Shown here one piece after another: positions 1-5,393 of a stretch of DNA of 9,366 nt; positions within the stretch are counted from its first letter, which is position 1, and every line of letters begins with the position of its first letter. Under the pieces are notes generated by a model, which was given only the letters and a program-made list of their open reading frames with translations, searched no databases and was not told the origin of the DNA. The DNA is taken from the NCBI GenBank assembly GCA_030641605.1, contig DAOWHD010000045.1:1-9366 (forward strand), written 5' to 3'. Source of the DNA: Thermoplasmata archaeon. Lineage in GTDB: Archaea > Thermoplasmatota > E2 > DHVEG-1. Position numbers and translations under genes: made by a program.

Positions 1-114
1 CATAAACTTGTTCATTATGTCATCGGGGATTCGTGCAATTCCTCGATCAACATCCATCTGCAGAGCTTCTGCTACTGTTAATTTTATTTGATTATTTTTT
101 TTATCATCTTTCAT
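1..114 (-). CDS. CDC48/VAT-like AAA ATPase, N-terminal 38 residues (runs off window)
   Basis: Translating the minus strand from the ATG at 114 gives an open frame of 38 codons running off the left edge. After a short charged leader (MKDDKKNNQIK) it reads LTVAEALQMDVDRGIARIP. This matches the start of the double-psi-barrel N-domain of archaeal CDC48/VAT AAA+ unfoldases, whose typical beginning is LKVAEA...DVGRGIARID. Members of this family are cytosolic hexameric ATPases that unfold substrates, often for the proteasome. The ATPase domains lie outside the window and cannot be checked. A GGTGAT ribosome binding site (119-124) sits 4 nt before the ATG and supports this start. The gene begins 50 nt after the hsp20 stop codon on the same strand, so the two are probably co-transcribed, a pairing also seen in other Euryarchaeota. 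Confidence 0.8.
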   Translation of the reverse strand, partial: MKDDKKNNQIKLTVAEALQMDVDRGIARIPDDIMNKFM

Positions 115-164
115 TTCTATCACCTTAAGTTAGATAATTTAATCTAAAAAATGGAGAAAAAGGT

Positions 165-653
165 CTAATTGACTTTGATAGACCTTCCTTTTTTACGGGA
201 TTTTACTTTTGGCATTCTTAGTTCTAAAACACCATTTGCATATGTTGCCTTTATTTTATCAGGATCAACATTCTCAGGAAGAGATATGTTTCTGTAGTAT
301 CCGCCATATCTTCTTTCAAGACGATACATTCCTTGTTTTTTGTCTTCTTCTTTTAATTCCTCTTTTTTCTCTACCGTTATCTCTAGTGAATCACCTACTA
401 CGTTTATGTCGATGTCCTCCTTTGTTACTCCAGGTATTTCTAAGGTAGCTAGAACATCCTTATCGGTTTCCCACATATCTGCGAGTGGTCGTTTGTAATT
501 GCTGGATACTATATCACTTTCGGTGTGGCTTGGTAGTGCGTCTCTTGACCCATAGATTCCAAACGGTCCGAAGCCTGTGAAGCCTTCAAACATTCTATCC
601 ATTTCCTCCTGCATTCTTTGCATTTGGTCCCAAATATTCCATTTTCGGTCCAT
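165..653 (-). CDS. hsp20: Small heat shock protein, Hsp20/alpha-crystallin family
   Basis: The protein has 162 residues, a usual length for an archaeal small heat shock protein. These are ATP-independent cytosolic chaperones that hold unfolding proteins in large oligomers. The N-terminal segment (1-50) is Met/Phe/Gly rich and amphipathic (MQRMQEEMDRMFEGF). The alpha-crystallin domain spans about 53-150 and carries the conserved YYRNISLP strand and the ANGVLEL signature. An IKV triplet at 159-161 is the C-terminal I-x-V anchor that docks onto neighbouring dimers. A strong GGAGGT site (662-667) lies 8 nt before the ATG. A TATA box is seen at 731-738 on the minus strand, giving a leader of roughly 50-55 nt. 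The next gene downstream encodes a CDC48-like unfoldase, and a winged-helix regulator is divergent from the same intergenic region, so heat-shock control is likely. Confidence 0.95.
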   Translation of the reverse strand: MDRKWNIWDQMQRMQEEMDRMFEGFTGFGPFGIYGSRDALPSHTESDIVSSNYKRPLADMWETDKDVLATLEIPGVTKEDIDINVVGDSLEITVEKKEELKEEDKKQGMYRLERRYGGYYRNISLPENVDPDKIKATYANGVLELRMPKVKSRKKGRSIKVN

Positions 654-691
654 TTCTTTTTACCTCCATTTGTTAGTTTATCTTTTATTTT

Positions 692-708
692 GTTAGCTTA
701 AAGCCAAC
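692..708. promoter_or_regulatory. Imperfect palindrome at the predicted hsp20 start site
   Basis: GTTAGCTT-A-AAGCCAAC is an 8+8 inverted repeat with one mismatch. It overlaps the position where the hsp20 transcript should begin, as predicted from the TATA box at 731-738. A protein bound here would block transcription initiation, so a repressor operator is the simplest reading. Its left half contains GTTAG, which also occurs at 672-676. The function is inferred only from position and symmetry. Confidence 0.45.
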
Positions 709-730
709 GAGATACATATGTCAGTACCTG

Positions 731-738
731 TTTAAATA
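731..738 (-). promoter_or_regulatory. TATA box of hsp20 (TATTTAAA)
   Basis: On the minus strand the sequence reads AAAAAGTATTTAAACAGG: an A-rich BRE-like stretch followed by an archaeal TATA element. A start site about 25 bp downstream would fall near 706-710, leaving a leader of about 55 nt that contains the GGAGGT site. No experimental start site is available. Confidence 0.6.
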
Positions 739-755
739 CTTTTTGGTTTAGTTAA

Positions 756-767
756 GTTAACGTTAAC
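756..767. promoter_or_regulatory. Perfect 12-bp palindrome GTTAACGTTAAC in the divergent promoter region
   Basis: The 12-bp sequence is its own reverse complement and lies between the two opposed TATA boxes (731-738 minus, 791-798 plus), upstream of both. It is preceded by a further GTTAA at 751-755. The placement suits a dimeric regulator acting on one or both promoters. AT-rich palindromes also arise by chance, so confidence is moderate. Confidence 0.45.
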
Positions 768-772
768 AAAAT

Positions 773-785
773 TAGCTTTTTGCTA
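773..785. promoter_or_regulatory. Inverted repeat TAGC-N5-GCTA next to the regulator promoter
   Basis: TAGC-TTTTT-GCTA is a perfect 4+4 inverted repeat with a 5-bp spacer. It ends 5 bp before the TATA box of the divergent winged-helix gene, at the place of its BRE. Binding here would compete with TFB, which would fit autoregulation. The half-sites are short, so this is tentative. Confidence 0.35.
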
Positions 786-790
786 GAAAA

Positions 791-798
791 ATATAAAT
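791..798 (+). promoter_or_regulatory. TATA box of the winged-helix regulator gene (ATATAAAT)
   Basis: The element lies in AAAAATATAAATAATCG, and its centre is about 29 bp before the ATG at 824. The transcript should therefore start at or a few bases before the initiation codon. No Shine-Dalgarno sequence precedes the ATG, which supports leaderless translation. Confidence 0.65.
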
Positions 799-823
799 AA
801 TCGAAACAGCTTATTTATTATAC

Positions 824-1231
824 ATGGCGAGAAGAATCCTTATTAAAAAAATAAACACGCCACCTGCAGGAAGTCTAAAGGATGATATTGATTTTGTTTG
901 TAGATCATTTGGATATTTTTCTCCAAGAGACAAACAAAATACTGCAGGGAAAATATTCAGATTACTCGTTAGAGAAAGTCATAAATCAGAAGGGCTTACT
1001 AGCGATCAAATGGCAGAGCAACTTGAATTAACAAGGGGAGCAATCGTTCATCATTTAAACAGTTTTATTAATGCAGGAATTATTATCAGAGATAAAAACG
1101 CATATAGACTTAGACGTCAATGTTTACAAAAAAGTATAGAGGAAGTAAAAGAAGACATCGATAGAATATTTTCTGAAATGCTAAAAATTGCAAGTGAAAT
1201 AGATAGTCAATTAGGTAATTTCTATAGGTAG
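824..1231 (+). CDS. Winged-helix (ArsR-like) transcriptional regulator, candidate heat-shock regulator
   Basis: This 135-residue protein carries a winged helix-turn-helix at about 38-97. A first helix (AGKIFRLLVRES) is followed by the HTH pair (SDQMAEQLELTRGAIVHHLNSF, residues 60-81, written here in two parts by function: positioning helix 60-67, recognition helix about 70-81) and a beta-wing ending AYRLRR. A charged helix at 99-130 is probably a coiled-coil dimerisation arm. There is no sensor domain or metal-binding cysteine set; C26 and C100 are the only cysteines I see. It is divergent from hsp20-cdc48, the context of HSR1-type heat-shock regulators of Archaeoglobus and relatives. I infer, but cannot show, that it controls hsp20 and itself. 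The gene looks leaderless. Confidence 0.8.
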   Translation: MARRILIKKINTPPAGSLKDDIDFVCRSFGYFSPRDKQNTAGKIFRLLVRESHKSEGLTSDQMAEQLELTRGAIVHHLNSFINAGIIIRDKNAYRLRRQCLQKSIEEVKEDIDRIFSEMLKIASEIDSQLGNFYR

Positions 1232-1244
1232 AACTTGATTTATC

Positions 1245-1265
1245 AATTATAAGAATTATAATTTT
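1245..1265 (+). terminator. Hairpin with T tail downstream of the winged-helix gene
   Basis: AATTATAA-GAA-TTATAATT forms a perfect 8-bp stem with a 3-nt loop and runs into TTTT (1262-1265), starting 13 nt after the stop codon. The stem is pure A/T and so weak. The T tail and position nevertheless suit transcription termination of the regulator gene. Confidence 0.5.
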
Positions 1266-1287
1266 GTGCAACAAGACTGCATCAAAA

Positions 1288-1517
1288 TTACTTTACAAAT
1301 GCACTAATAATCCTACGCGTATTTATCGGCCAATAAAGCCGTTTAGAAATAGAACCTTTTTCTAGAACAGCGATCATGAAGATTTTTTCTTTGGAATCCC
1401 AGTAAAGACTTTTACATTTTTGACATATCTTTGGAATGTACCCCACTCTATGTTATCCATCTATCCACATCGCTCACAAGTACATCTCAAAACCTTGATT
1501 TCCTCTACAAGTATCAA
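1288..1517 (-). pseudogene. Decayed small zinc-ribbon protein (two frameshifts)
   Basis: No intact gene is present in this stretch, but the minus strand holds the pieces of a C2C2 zinc-ribbon protein in successive frames. From a possible TTG at 1517 one frame reads LILVEEIKVLRCTCERCG and stops at 1461-1463. A second frame continues RWIT and stops. A third, from about 1446 to the stop at 1288-1290, reads VGYIPKICQKCKSLYWDSKE and then about 30 further residues. Joined, they give CERCG-(x)RWIT-RVGYIPKICQKCKSLYW, the pattern of the common small archaeal proteins of the type CERCGYxW...P..CP.CKSxYW. The TAG ending the middle frame vanishes if one T is removed. A possible TATA (GATATAAC, about 1549-1556 minus) remains upstream. 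The segment after KSLYWDSKEK may be run-on beyond the original end. Sequencing error is an alternative cause of the frame breaks. Confidence 0.65.
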
Positions 1518-1621
1518 TTTAAATTAGCATTTCATATCGGAAAGCTAGTTATATCTTAGTTTCATGCCATATTTTTCAATTCTAATTCTACTTTTGAGGG
1601 TACTAAAACGGTAGCTTACAT

Positions 1622-1630
1622 TTTTATATT
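1622..1630 (+). promoter_or_regulatory. TATA box of the L44e operon (TTTTATATT)
   Basis: TTTTATATT lies about 50 bp before the L44e ATG and predicts a transcript start near 1650-1655. The resulting leader is about 25-30 nt and contains a GGGAGAT ribosome binding site (1668-1674). The 447-bp gap upstream holds no other gene apart from the zinc-ribbon relic. Confidence 0.55.
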
Positions 1631-1646
1631 ACCTCCTTATTACCAG

Positions 1647-1661
1647 TCTACTCTAAGTAGA
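1647..1661. promoter_or_regulatory. Inverted repeat TCTAC-N5-GTAGA at the predicted L44e operon start site
   Basis: TCTAC-TCTAA-GTAGA is a perfect 5+5 inverted repeat with a 5-nt spacer. It overlaps the start site predicted from the TATA box at 1622-1630. It could be an operator or, if transcribed, a small hairpin in the leader. It shares the 5-bp spacer design of the repeat at 773-785, though the half-sites differ. Confidence 0.3.
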
Positions 1662-1678
1662 TATTAAGGGAGATCCAC

Positions 1679-1957
1679 ATGAAACGACCCAGGAAAATCA
1701 AAAGATACTGTCCTACGTGTAAAACACATACAATACATGAATTGCACAGAATAAAAAAGAAAAAAGCAGGGGAGCTAAAACAAGGGCAGCGAAGATTTAG
1801 ACGTGTTATGCGAGGATATAGAGGATTTCCAAGACCTAAACCAGAGGGGCGCGAAAAAACAAGCAGACGCATAGCATTGAAGTATACATGTACAATATGT
1901 AAAAAGAGTCACCAGCCTGCAAGTCAAAGGGCAAAAAAGTTTGAAATAGGCGGGTAA
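1679..1957 (+). CDS. rpl44e: Large ribosomal subunit protein eL42 (L44e)
   Basis: This 92-residue, strongly basic protein matches the length and pattern of archaeal L44e, which binds near the E site of the 50S subunit. A zinc ribbon is formed by C11-x2-C14 near the N-terminus (CPTC) and C71-x2-C74 near the C-terminus (CTIC). Between them lie the family hallmarks HELHRIKKKKAGELKQGQRR and RGYRGFPRPKPEGREKTSRR. The ATG follows a GGGAGAT site at 1668-1674. It is the first gene of a five-gene plus-strand operon; S27e begins 3 nt after its stop. L44e and S27e are adjacent in many archaea. Confidence 0.97.
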   Translation: MKRPRKIKRYCPTCKTHTIHELHRIKKKKAGELKQGQRRFRRVMRGYRGFPRPKPEGREKTSRRIALKYTCTICKKSHQPASQRAKKFEIGG

Positions 1958-1960
1958 AAT

Positions 1961-2137
1961 ATGAAAAAGACGGAAAGTAGATTCATCAAGGTAAGATGCA
2001 AGGATTGTGAGAATGAACAAGTTTTATTTAACAAGGCCAGTAGTACAGTATTTTGCCACATCTGTGGCAGTAAAATAGCCGTACCTCAAGGTGGAAAAGC
2101 AGAGATAAAAGGTGAGATCTTAGAGGCCATAGAATAA
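1961..2137 (+). CDS. rps27e: Small ribosomal subunit protein eS27 (S27e)
   Basis: This 58-residue reading frame starts with ATG 3 nt after the L44e stop and ends with TAA at 2135-2137. It begins MKKTESRFIKVRCKDCENEQ and carries a C4 zinc ribbon: C13-x2-C16 and C32-x2-C35 (FCHICGS). It ends with the S27e-type PQGGKAEIKGEILEAIE. The length and motifs fit archaeal S27e, a 30S subunit protein. Its short length makes it easy to miss with length cut-offs. Its ribosome binding site is weak (AGGCGGGT overlapping the L44e end), so it is probably translated by coupling to L44e. Confidence 0.95.
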   Translation: MKKTESRFIKVRCKDCENEQVLFNKASSTVFCHICGSKIAVPQGGKAEIKGEILEAIE

Positions 2138-2154
2138 AGCAAAGGTATAACGAC

Positions 2155-2943
2155 ATGATAAAAAAGGATTATCCAGATGAAGGAGAATTTGTCTTAGGCA
2201 CGGTCATAAAGGTTCAGAATTATGGCGCGTTTGTATCACTGGATGAATATCCCAATAGAGAAGGATTTATTCATATCGCAGAGGTAGCTAGCGGTTGGGT
2301 CAAGCGAATTCGCAACCACATAAAAGAGAAACAAAAAGTTGTTTGTAAAGTAGTGGGCACTGACAAATCCAAAGGGCATGTCGATCTCTCACTCAAACGA
2401 GTAAATGACCATCAAAAAAGAAGCAAAATAAAGGAATGGAAAAAAGGTCAAAAGGCAGAACGACTCATGGGGATGCTTGCTAAAAAGCTAAATAAACCCG
2501 TAGATCAATGTTACAAAGATTTTGGAAATGACTTAATCAGCAAATATGGAACATTATACGCAGCCTTTGAAGAAACAGCATACGATCTAGAAATACTAAA
2601 AAACGACGGCTTTGAGGGGGAATGGCTAGACGAATTTAAGGCACTAGCAAAAGAGAACATATCTATTCAATTTGTCGAGATAACAGGATATCTTGATGTT
2701 AACTCTTGGCTCCCCGATGGTGTCAACCATATTCGTGATGCGCTTTCAAATGCTGAGCAAAGCGAATTTGAAGATGTAGAAATCCAGATAAAATATATTG
2801 GAGCACCTCAATATATGATCACTGTTAAAGCCCCCGATTATAAAGTAGCCGAGAGTGAAATGAAAAAGGCAGTGGAAGGGGTTGAGGAAGAAATCGAAAA
2901 ATATGATGGTGAATTCAAGTTTCATCGTAAGGCAGAAGAGTAA
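2155..2943 (+). CDS. eif2a: Translation initiation factor aIF2 subunit alpha
   Basis: At 262 residues the protein has the normal archaeal length. aIF2-alpha joins the beta and gamma subunits and helps the ternary complex bind initiator Met-tRNA. Three domains are visible. An S1/OB barrel at about 10-83 includes GTVIKVQNYGAFVSLDEYPNR, EGFIHIAEVASGW and the closing VDLSLKRV. A helical domain follows at about 85-170 (KKGQKAERLMGMLAKKLNK). The last domain is alpha/beta, about 172-258, the gamma-binding part, with ITVKAPDYKVAE. The loop after the barrel strand reads SGWVKRIRNHI, as expected for archaea, and not the kinase-regulated serine loop of eukaryotic eIF2-alpha. An AAAGGT site precedes the ATG by 9 nt. 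It lies between S27e and Nop10, the conserved archaeal order. Confidence 0.96.
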   Translation: MIKKDYPDEGEFVLGTVIKVQNYGAFVSLDEYPNREGFIHIAEVASGWVKRIRNHIKEKQKVVCKVVGTDKSKGHVDLSLKRVNDHQKRSKIKEWKKGQKAERLMGMLAKKLNKPVDQCYKDFGNDLISKYGTLYAAFEETAYDLEILKNDGFEGEWLDEFKALAKENISIQFVEITGYLDVNSWLPDGVNHIRDALSNAEQSEFEDVEIQIKYIGAPQYMITVKAPDYKVAESEMKKAVEGVEEEIEKYDGEFKFHRKAEE

Positions 2944-3108
2944 ATGTCCAATCTACGTTATTGTAAAAATTGCAAGGAATATACATTGGATGATATTTGC
3001 ATTAAATGTAGTGAAAAAACTATATCTAAATATCCACCTCGGTTTTCCCCACAGGACCATTATGGAAAATATAGAAGGGAATTAAAGAAACAGGAAAAAG
3101 GGACATGA
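2944..3108 (+). CDS. nop10: Nop10, H/ACA ribonucleoprotein subunit
   Basis: This 54-residue frame begins with ATG directly after the aIF2-alpha TAA (TAAATG, no gap) and ends with TGA at 3106-3108. It has the archaeal Nop10 pattern: an N-terminal zinc ribbon with C7-x2-C10 and C19-x2-C22 (YCKNCKEYTLDDICIKC), then the linker KYPPRFSPQDHYGKYRRELK, which contacts the pseudouridine synthase Cbf5. It works with Cbf5, Gar1 and L7Ae in RNA-guided pseudouridylation of rRNA. No good ribosome binding site is visible, so translational coupling to aIF2-alpha is likely. A longer frame at 2882-3085 in another phase is a shadow. Confidence 0.95.
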   Translation: MSNLRYCKNCKEYTLDDICIKCSEKTISKYPPRFSPQDHYGKYRRELKKQEKGT

Positions 3109-3112
3109 TAAA

Positions 3113-3877
3113 ATGGATTACGTTACTGTAAAAAACATTGCTAAGAAACCAAAATTAGAAAATCCTATGTTGATAGAGGGACTCCCGGGAATTGGCAATG
3201 TAGGGAAACTGGCAGTGGAGCATCTAGTCGATAGTGTCAACGCATCTAAATTTGCAGAAATGTACTGCAAAGATTTTCCACCACAGGTTTTCATAAACTC
3301 AGATGGTACTACTGAACTTGTGAAAAATGAGTTTTACTACTGGAAAGCAAAAAAGAAAAATCAAAGAGACCTTGTACTCTTAACTGGAGATTATCAAGGA
3401 CTTTCCTCACAGGGACAATATGAACTTGCTGAAAAAATACTTGATGTTGTTGAGAAACTTGGCGTAAAAGAGATGTTCACGCTAGGCGGATACGGCCTAG
3501 GACATGAAGTAAAGAACCCAAAGGTTCTATGCGCAACAACCGACAAACGCCTTGTGAAAAAAATGAAAAAATATGGCGCCGTATTTAGGAAAAACGAGCC
3601 CGGCGGTGGAATTGTAGGGGCCAGCGGACTATTGCTAGGTTTAGGCAAACTAAGAGGTTTTGAAGGGACCTGTTTCATGGGCGAAACACCAGGCTATTTG
3701 GTAGATCCAAAAAGCGCAAAAGCAGTTTTAAAAATACTAATGAAAATTACAAACATCGATGTAAATCTCTCCGCACTAGAAGAAAAGGCAAAAGAAATAG
3801 AGCAAATTGCTCAACAATTAAAGGAAATGGAAGGTACATCCATGGATAAACCAGAGGACCTACAATACATAGGCTAA
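3113..3877 (+). CDS. PAC2-family protein (proteasome assembly chaperone-like, ATP-grasp COG1938/2047 group)
   Basis: The protein has 254 residues. Family-type features are the N-terminal MLIEGLPGIGNVGKLAVEHL (19-38), FPPQVFINSDGTTEL (55-69), LLTGDYQGLSSQGQYELAE (89-107), the glycine loop TLGGYGLGHEV (123-133), and GGGIVGASGLLLGLG followed by CFMGETPGYLVDPKSA (164-203). The C-terminus (218-240) is a charged coiled-coil segment. Archaeal members resemble eukaryotic PAC2/PSMG2. Their proposed role is in proteasome assembly or regulation, but biochemical proof in archaea is limited. The start codon follows the Nop10 stop by 4 nt, with purine-rich AAAAAGGGA upstream. It closes the translation operon, a placement common in Euryarchaeota. 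Confidence 0.9.
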   Translation: MDYVTVKNIAKKPKLENPMLIEGLPGIGNVGKLAVEHLVDSVNASKFAEMYCKDFPPQVFINSDGTTELVKNEFYYWKAKKKNQRDLVLLTGDYQGLSSQGQYELAEKILDVVEKLGVKEMFTLGGYGLGHEVKNPKVLCATTDKRLVKKMKKYGAVFRKNEPGGGIVGASGLLLGLGKLRGFEGTCFMGETPGYLVDPKSAKAVLKILMKITNIDVNLSALEEKAKEIEQIAQQLKEMEGTSMDKPEDLQYIG

Positions 3878-3906
3878 TTTCAGTATTACGTATAAATTAG
3901 GTTATA

Positions 3907-4737
3907 TCAATCCAAGCTTATCCCATATGTCTTTTCTGGATTTTCTTTATGAATTTTTAGGATTTGTTCTTCTGTAGCCATATCCTTTTCTATCAATTCC
4001 ATTGTTCTTCTAGGAACAGTCTTAGGACCTAAAACAGCCCCGGGTCTACGAGGATCATCAATATAGTCAGTCTCCATCATAAAACGTGCACCTTTCTTTA
4101 TAGCAGCAAAAATATTTTTTTTACTTGCCAATACTGAAGGCATGAGGCCAAAGTTTTCGTTTTTTAGTATTAACGGTGGGGAGTAATGCTTAACAATTTT
4201 ATGTGGAGGTAGGCCTGCCTTTTCCCCCATTTCTGAAAGTTCTTTACATTGTTCTGGCGTTGTGCTTTCAGTGTGCAACACTACAGGAACACCTGCATTT
4301 TTTGCTTTTTTCATTCCATAAAAAAGAATCTCATTTGAATCATTCATTACTTGTTCTTCTACTGGGAAATGAGGTCTGCCAATTTCACCAATAGCTATAC
4401 ATTGACCTTCTTCACATAGATTTGCTGCAATATCCATGCCTTTTTTCATTATTCGAATTGTTTCTTCTCGTCCAAATTTTTCTTTCAATTTGAGATAGTC
4501 AACAGGATATGGTCCTACAGTTACAAAGACTCCAATGCCAGTCTTAGAACGTATTTCTTCTGCCATCTCTAAGGTCTCTTGATAACATACACCATAGCCT
4601 TTATTTTTAATTACCAAACGTGTCATTGGCAACTGGCACAAAACAAAATGTGTGCCTCCAGCATTCTTAAAGTCATTTACAGCATCTAGAAAACGTCCAT
4701 CTCTTCTAAGATGAAGGTGATTGTCAAATATTATCAT
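3907..4737 (-). CDS. TatD-like metal-dependent hydrolase (COG1831 type, amidohydrolase superfamily)
   Basis: The frame extends to a TTG at 4752, but I choose the ATG at 4737 (276 residues). It has a GGAGCG site 7 nt upstream, and the core strand begins at once: MIIFDNHLHLRRDG. Expected TIM-barrel metal ligands are all visible: H7-x-H9, E118 in IAIGEIGRPHF, H155 in VVLHTES, H184 in IVKHYSPPL and D224 in METDYIDDP. The family groups with TatD deoxyribonucleases, but the closest archaeal type is annotated only as a predicted hydrolase, and its substrate is unknown to me. The gene converges on the PAC2 gene (29 nt between stops), so it is not part of that operon. A weak TATA-like TTTATTTA (4777-4784, minus) lies upstream. 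Confidence 0.88.
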   Translation of the reverse strand: MIIFDNHLHLRRDGRFLDAVNDFKNAGGTHFVLCQLPMTRLVIKNKGYGVCYQETLEMAEEIRSKTGIGVFVTVGPYPVDYLKLKEKFGREETIRIMKKGMDIAANLCEEGQCIAIGEIGRPHFPVEEQVMNDSNEILFYGMKKAKNAGVPVVLHTESTTPEQCKELSEMGEKAGLPPHKIVKHYSPPLILKNENFGLMPSVLASKKNIFAAIKKGARFMMETDYIDDPRRPGAVLGPKTVPRRTMELIEKDMATEEQILKIHKENPEKTYGISLD

Positions 4738-4818
4738 ACTGCTACGCTCCAAACGTTATCCAGTAGTACCATTCACTAAATAAATGGTTAGTACATCAAA
4801 CAAATGCTGCCTAGGAAA

Positions 4819-5175
4819 TTAGAATCTATATTTATCCTTTTTACTAAAATAATAAGAAAAGGTACGCTCCTCCTTAGATCCTTTACCGGTCACCATTTCA
4901 ATTATACCCTGCGCAAGTATCCACCCAAAATATCCCATGAAAAATGTGAAAAATCCTGCAATGCTGTATCCAAGTATGATTTGCATATAGTTCTGTCCAC
5001 CTGTTAAAAATAACACAAAGATTCCAATAGTAATAAACAAAAAGATTAGAAGGAAAATCCATCTTAATGCATAAATAGTAACTTTCATTGTTTTTAATGG
5101 AATATCTTCAAGTGATATTTTTTTATTGGCGAAATTTGTAAAATTTCTATTTTTGTTGATTCTTTTTCCCGGCAA
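4819..5175 (-). CDS. Small two-helix membrane protein of unknown function, TTG start
   Basis: An open frame continues to 5304, but the first 43 codons look non-coding in composition. I place the start at TTG 5173-5175 because AGGAGGAG (5181-5188) lies 5 nt upstream and TTTTTATAT (about 5239-5247, minus) lies a further 50 bp up. This gives 118 residues. A basic, polar N-terminus (PGKRINKNRNFTNFANKK) is followed by two strong hydrophobic stretches, at about 39-62 (FLLIFLFITIGIFVLFL) and 68-97 (IILGYSIAGFFTFFMGYFGW). The tail is charged (KGSKEERTFSYYFSKKDKYRF). By the positive-inside rule both ends are probably cytoplasmic. I do not recognise a family. The neighbours are a hydrolase downstream and the GTPase upstream, each with its own signals, so they give no functional clue. 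Confidence 0.7.
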   Translation of the reverse strand: MPGKRINKNRNFTNFANKKISLEDIPLKTMKVTIYALRWIFLLIFLFITIGIFVLFLTGGQNYMQIILGYSIAGFFTFFMGYFGWILAQGIIEMVTGKGSKEERTFSYYFSKKDKYRF

Positions 5176-5180
5176 CTTTT

Positions 5181-5188
5181 CTCCTCCT
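5181..5188 (-). promoter_or_regulatory. Ribosome binding site AGGAGGAG deciding a TTG start
   Basis: AGGAGGAG on the minus strand lies 5 nt before TTG 5175. It is one of the strongest anti-16S matches in the window and is the reason for choosing the shorter form of the small membrane protein over any start further upstream. Confidence 0.7.
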
Positions 5189-5304
5189 AAAACAAATTTT
5201 TTAGTCGAGTGATCCCAAGATGGATAAATGAGAGGTAGATATAAAAAGCTATTTCGCAGATGCATATGCAGGTCAAATAAAGATATATATTTGTATATAT
5301 GCAA

Positions 5305-5320
5305 CTACAGCATCCTGTAG
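5305..5320. repeat. Short perfect hairpin CTACAG-CATC-CTGTAG
   Basis: A 6-bp perfect inverted repeat with a 4-nt loop lies in the non-coding stretch between the GTPase gene (stop at 5394) and the small membrane protein. No T tract follows on either strand, so it does not look like an intrinsic terminator. It might be an RNA processing structure or chance. Confidence 0.3.
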
Positions 5321-5359
5321 AGATCAAATTATTGTGTAATCCACGAATTATCACAAAGT

Positions 5360-5388
5360 TAGTAAAAGGAAAACAAACAAACGACAAC
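5360..5388 (-). terminator. T-rich termination region after the GTPase gene
   Basis: Shortly after the GTPase stop codon, the minus strand reads CGTTTGTTTGTTTTCC followed by TTTTACT. Archaeal RNA polymerase terminates at such T-rich runs without needing a hairpin. The assignment rests on composition and position only. Confidence 0.45.
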
Positions 5389-5393
5389 ACTTT

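Noticed and set aside
1648..2020. Minus-strand frames opposite L44e and S27e
   Set aside because: They mirror highly basic ribosomal genes, giving Leu/Phe/Cys-rich nonsense, and L44e and S27e are unmistakable on the other strand.
2882..3085. 67-codon plus-strand frame overlapping the end of aIF2-alpha and Nop10
   Set aside because: It is out of phase with both genes, has no family resemblance, and covers the well-supported Nop10 frame.
4738..4752. TTG at 4752 as the start of the TatD-like hydrolase
   Set aside because: It would add five residues (from GAGCGTAGC) over the GGAGCG ribosome binding site. The ATG at 4737 is correctly spaced and the conserved barrel strand begins there.
5281..5300. 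Alternating AT tract as an origin-like or CRISPR-leader element
   Set aside because: It is a single short AT-rich stretch with no repeats, spacers or initiator genes nearby.
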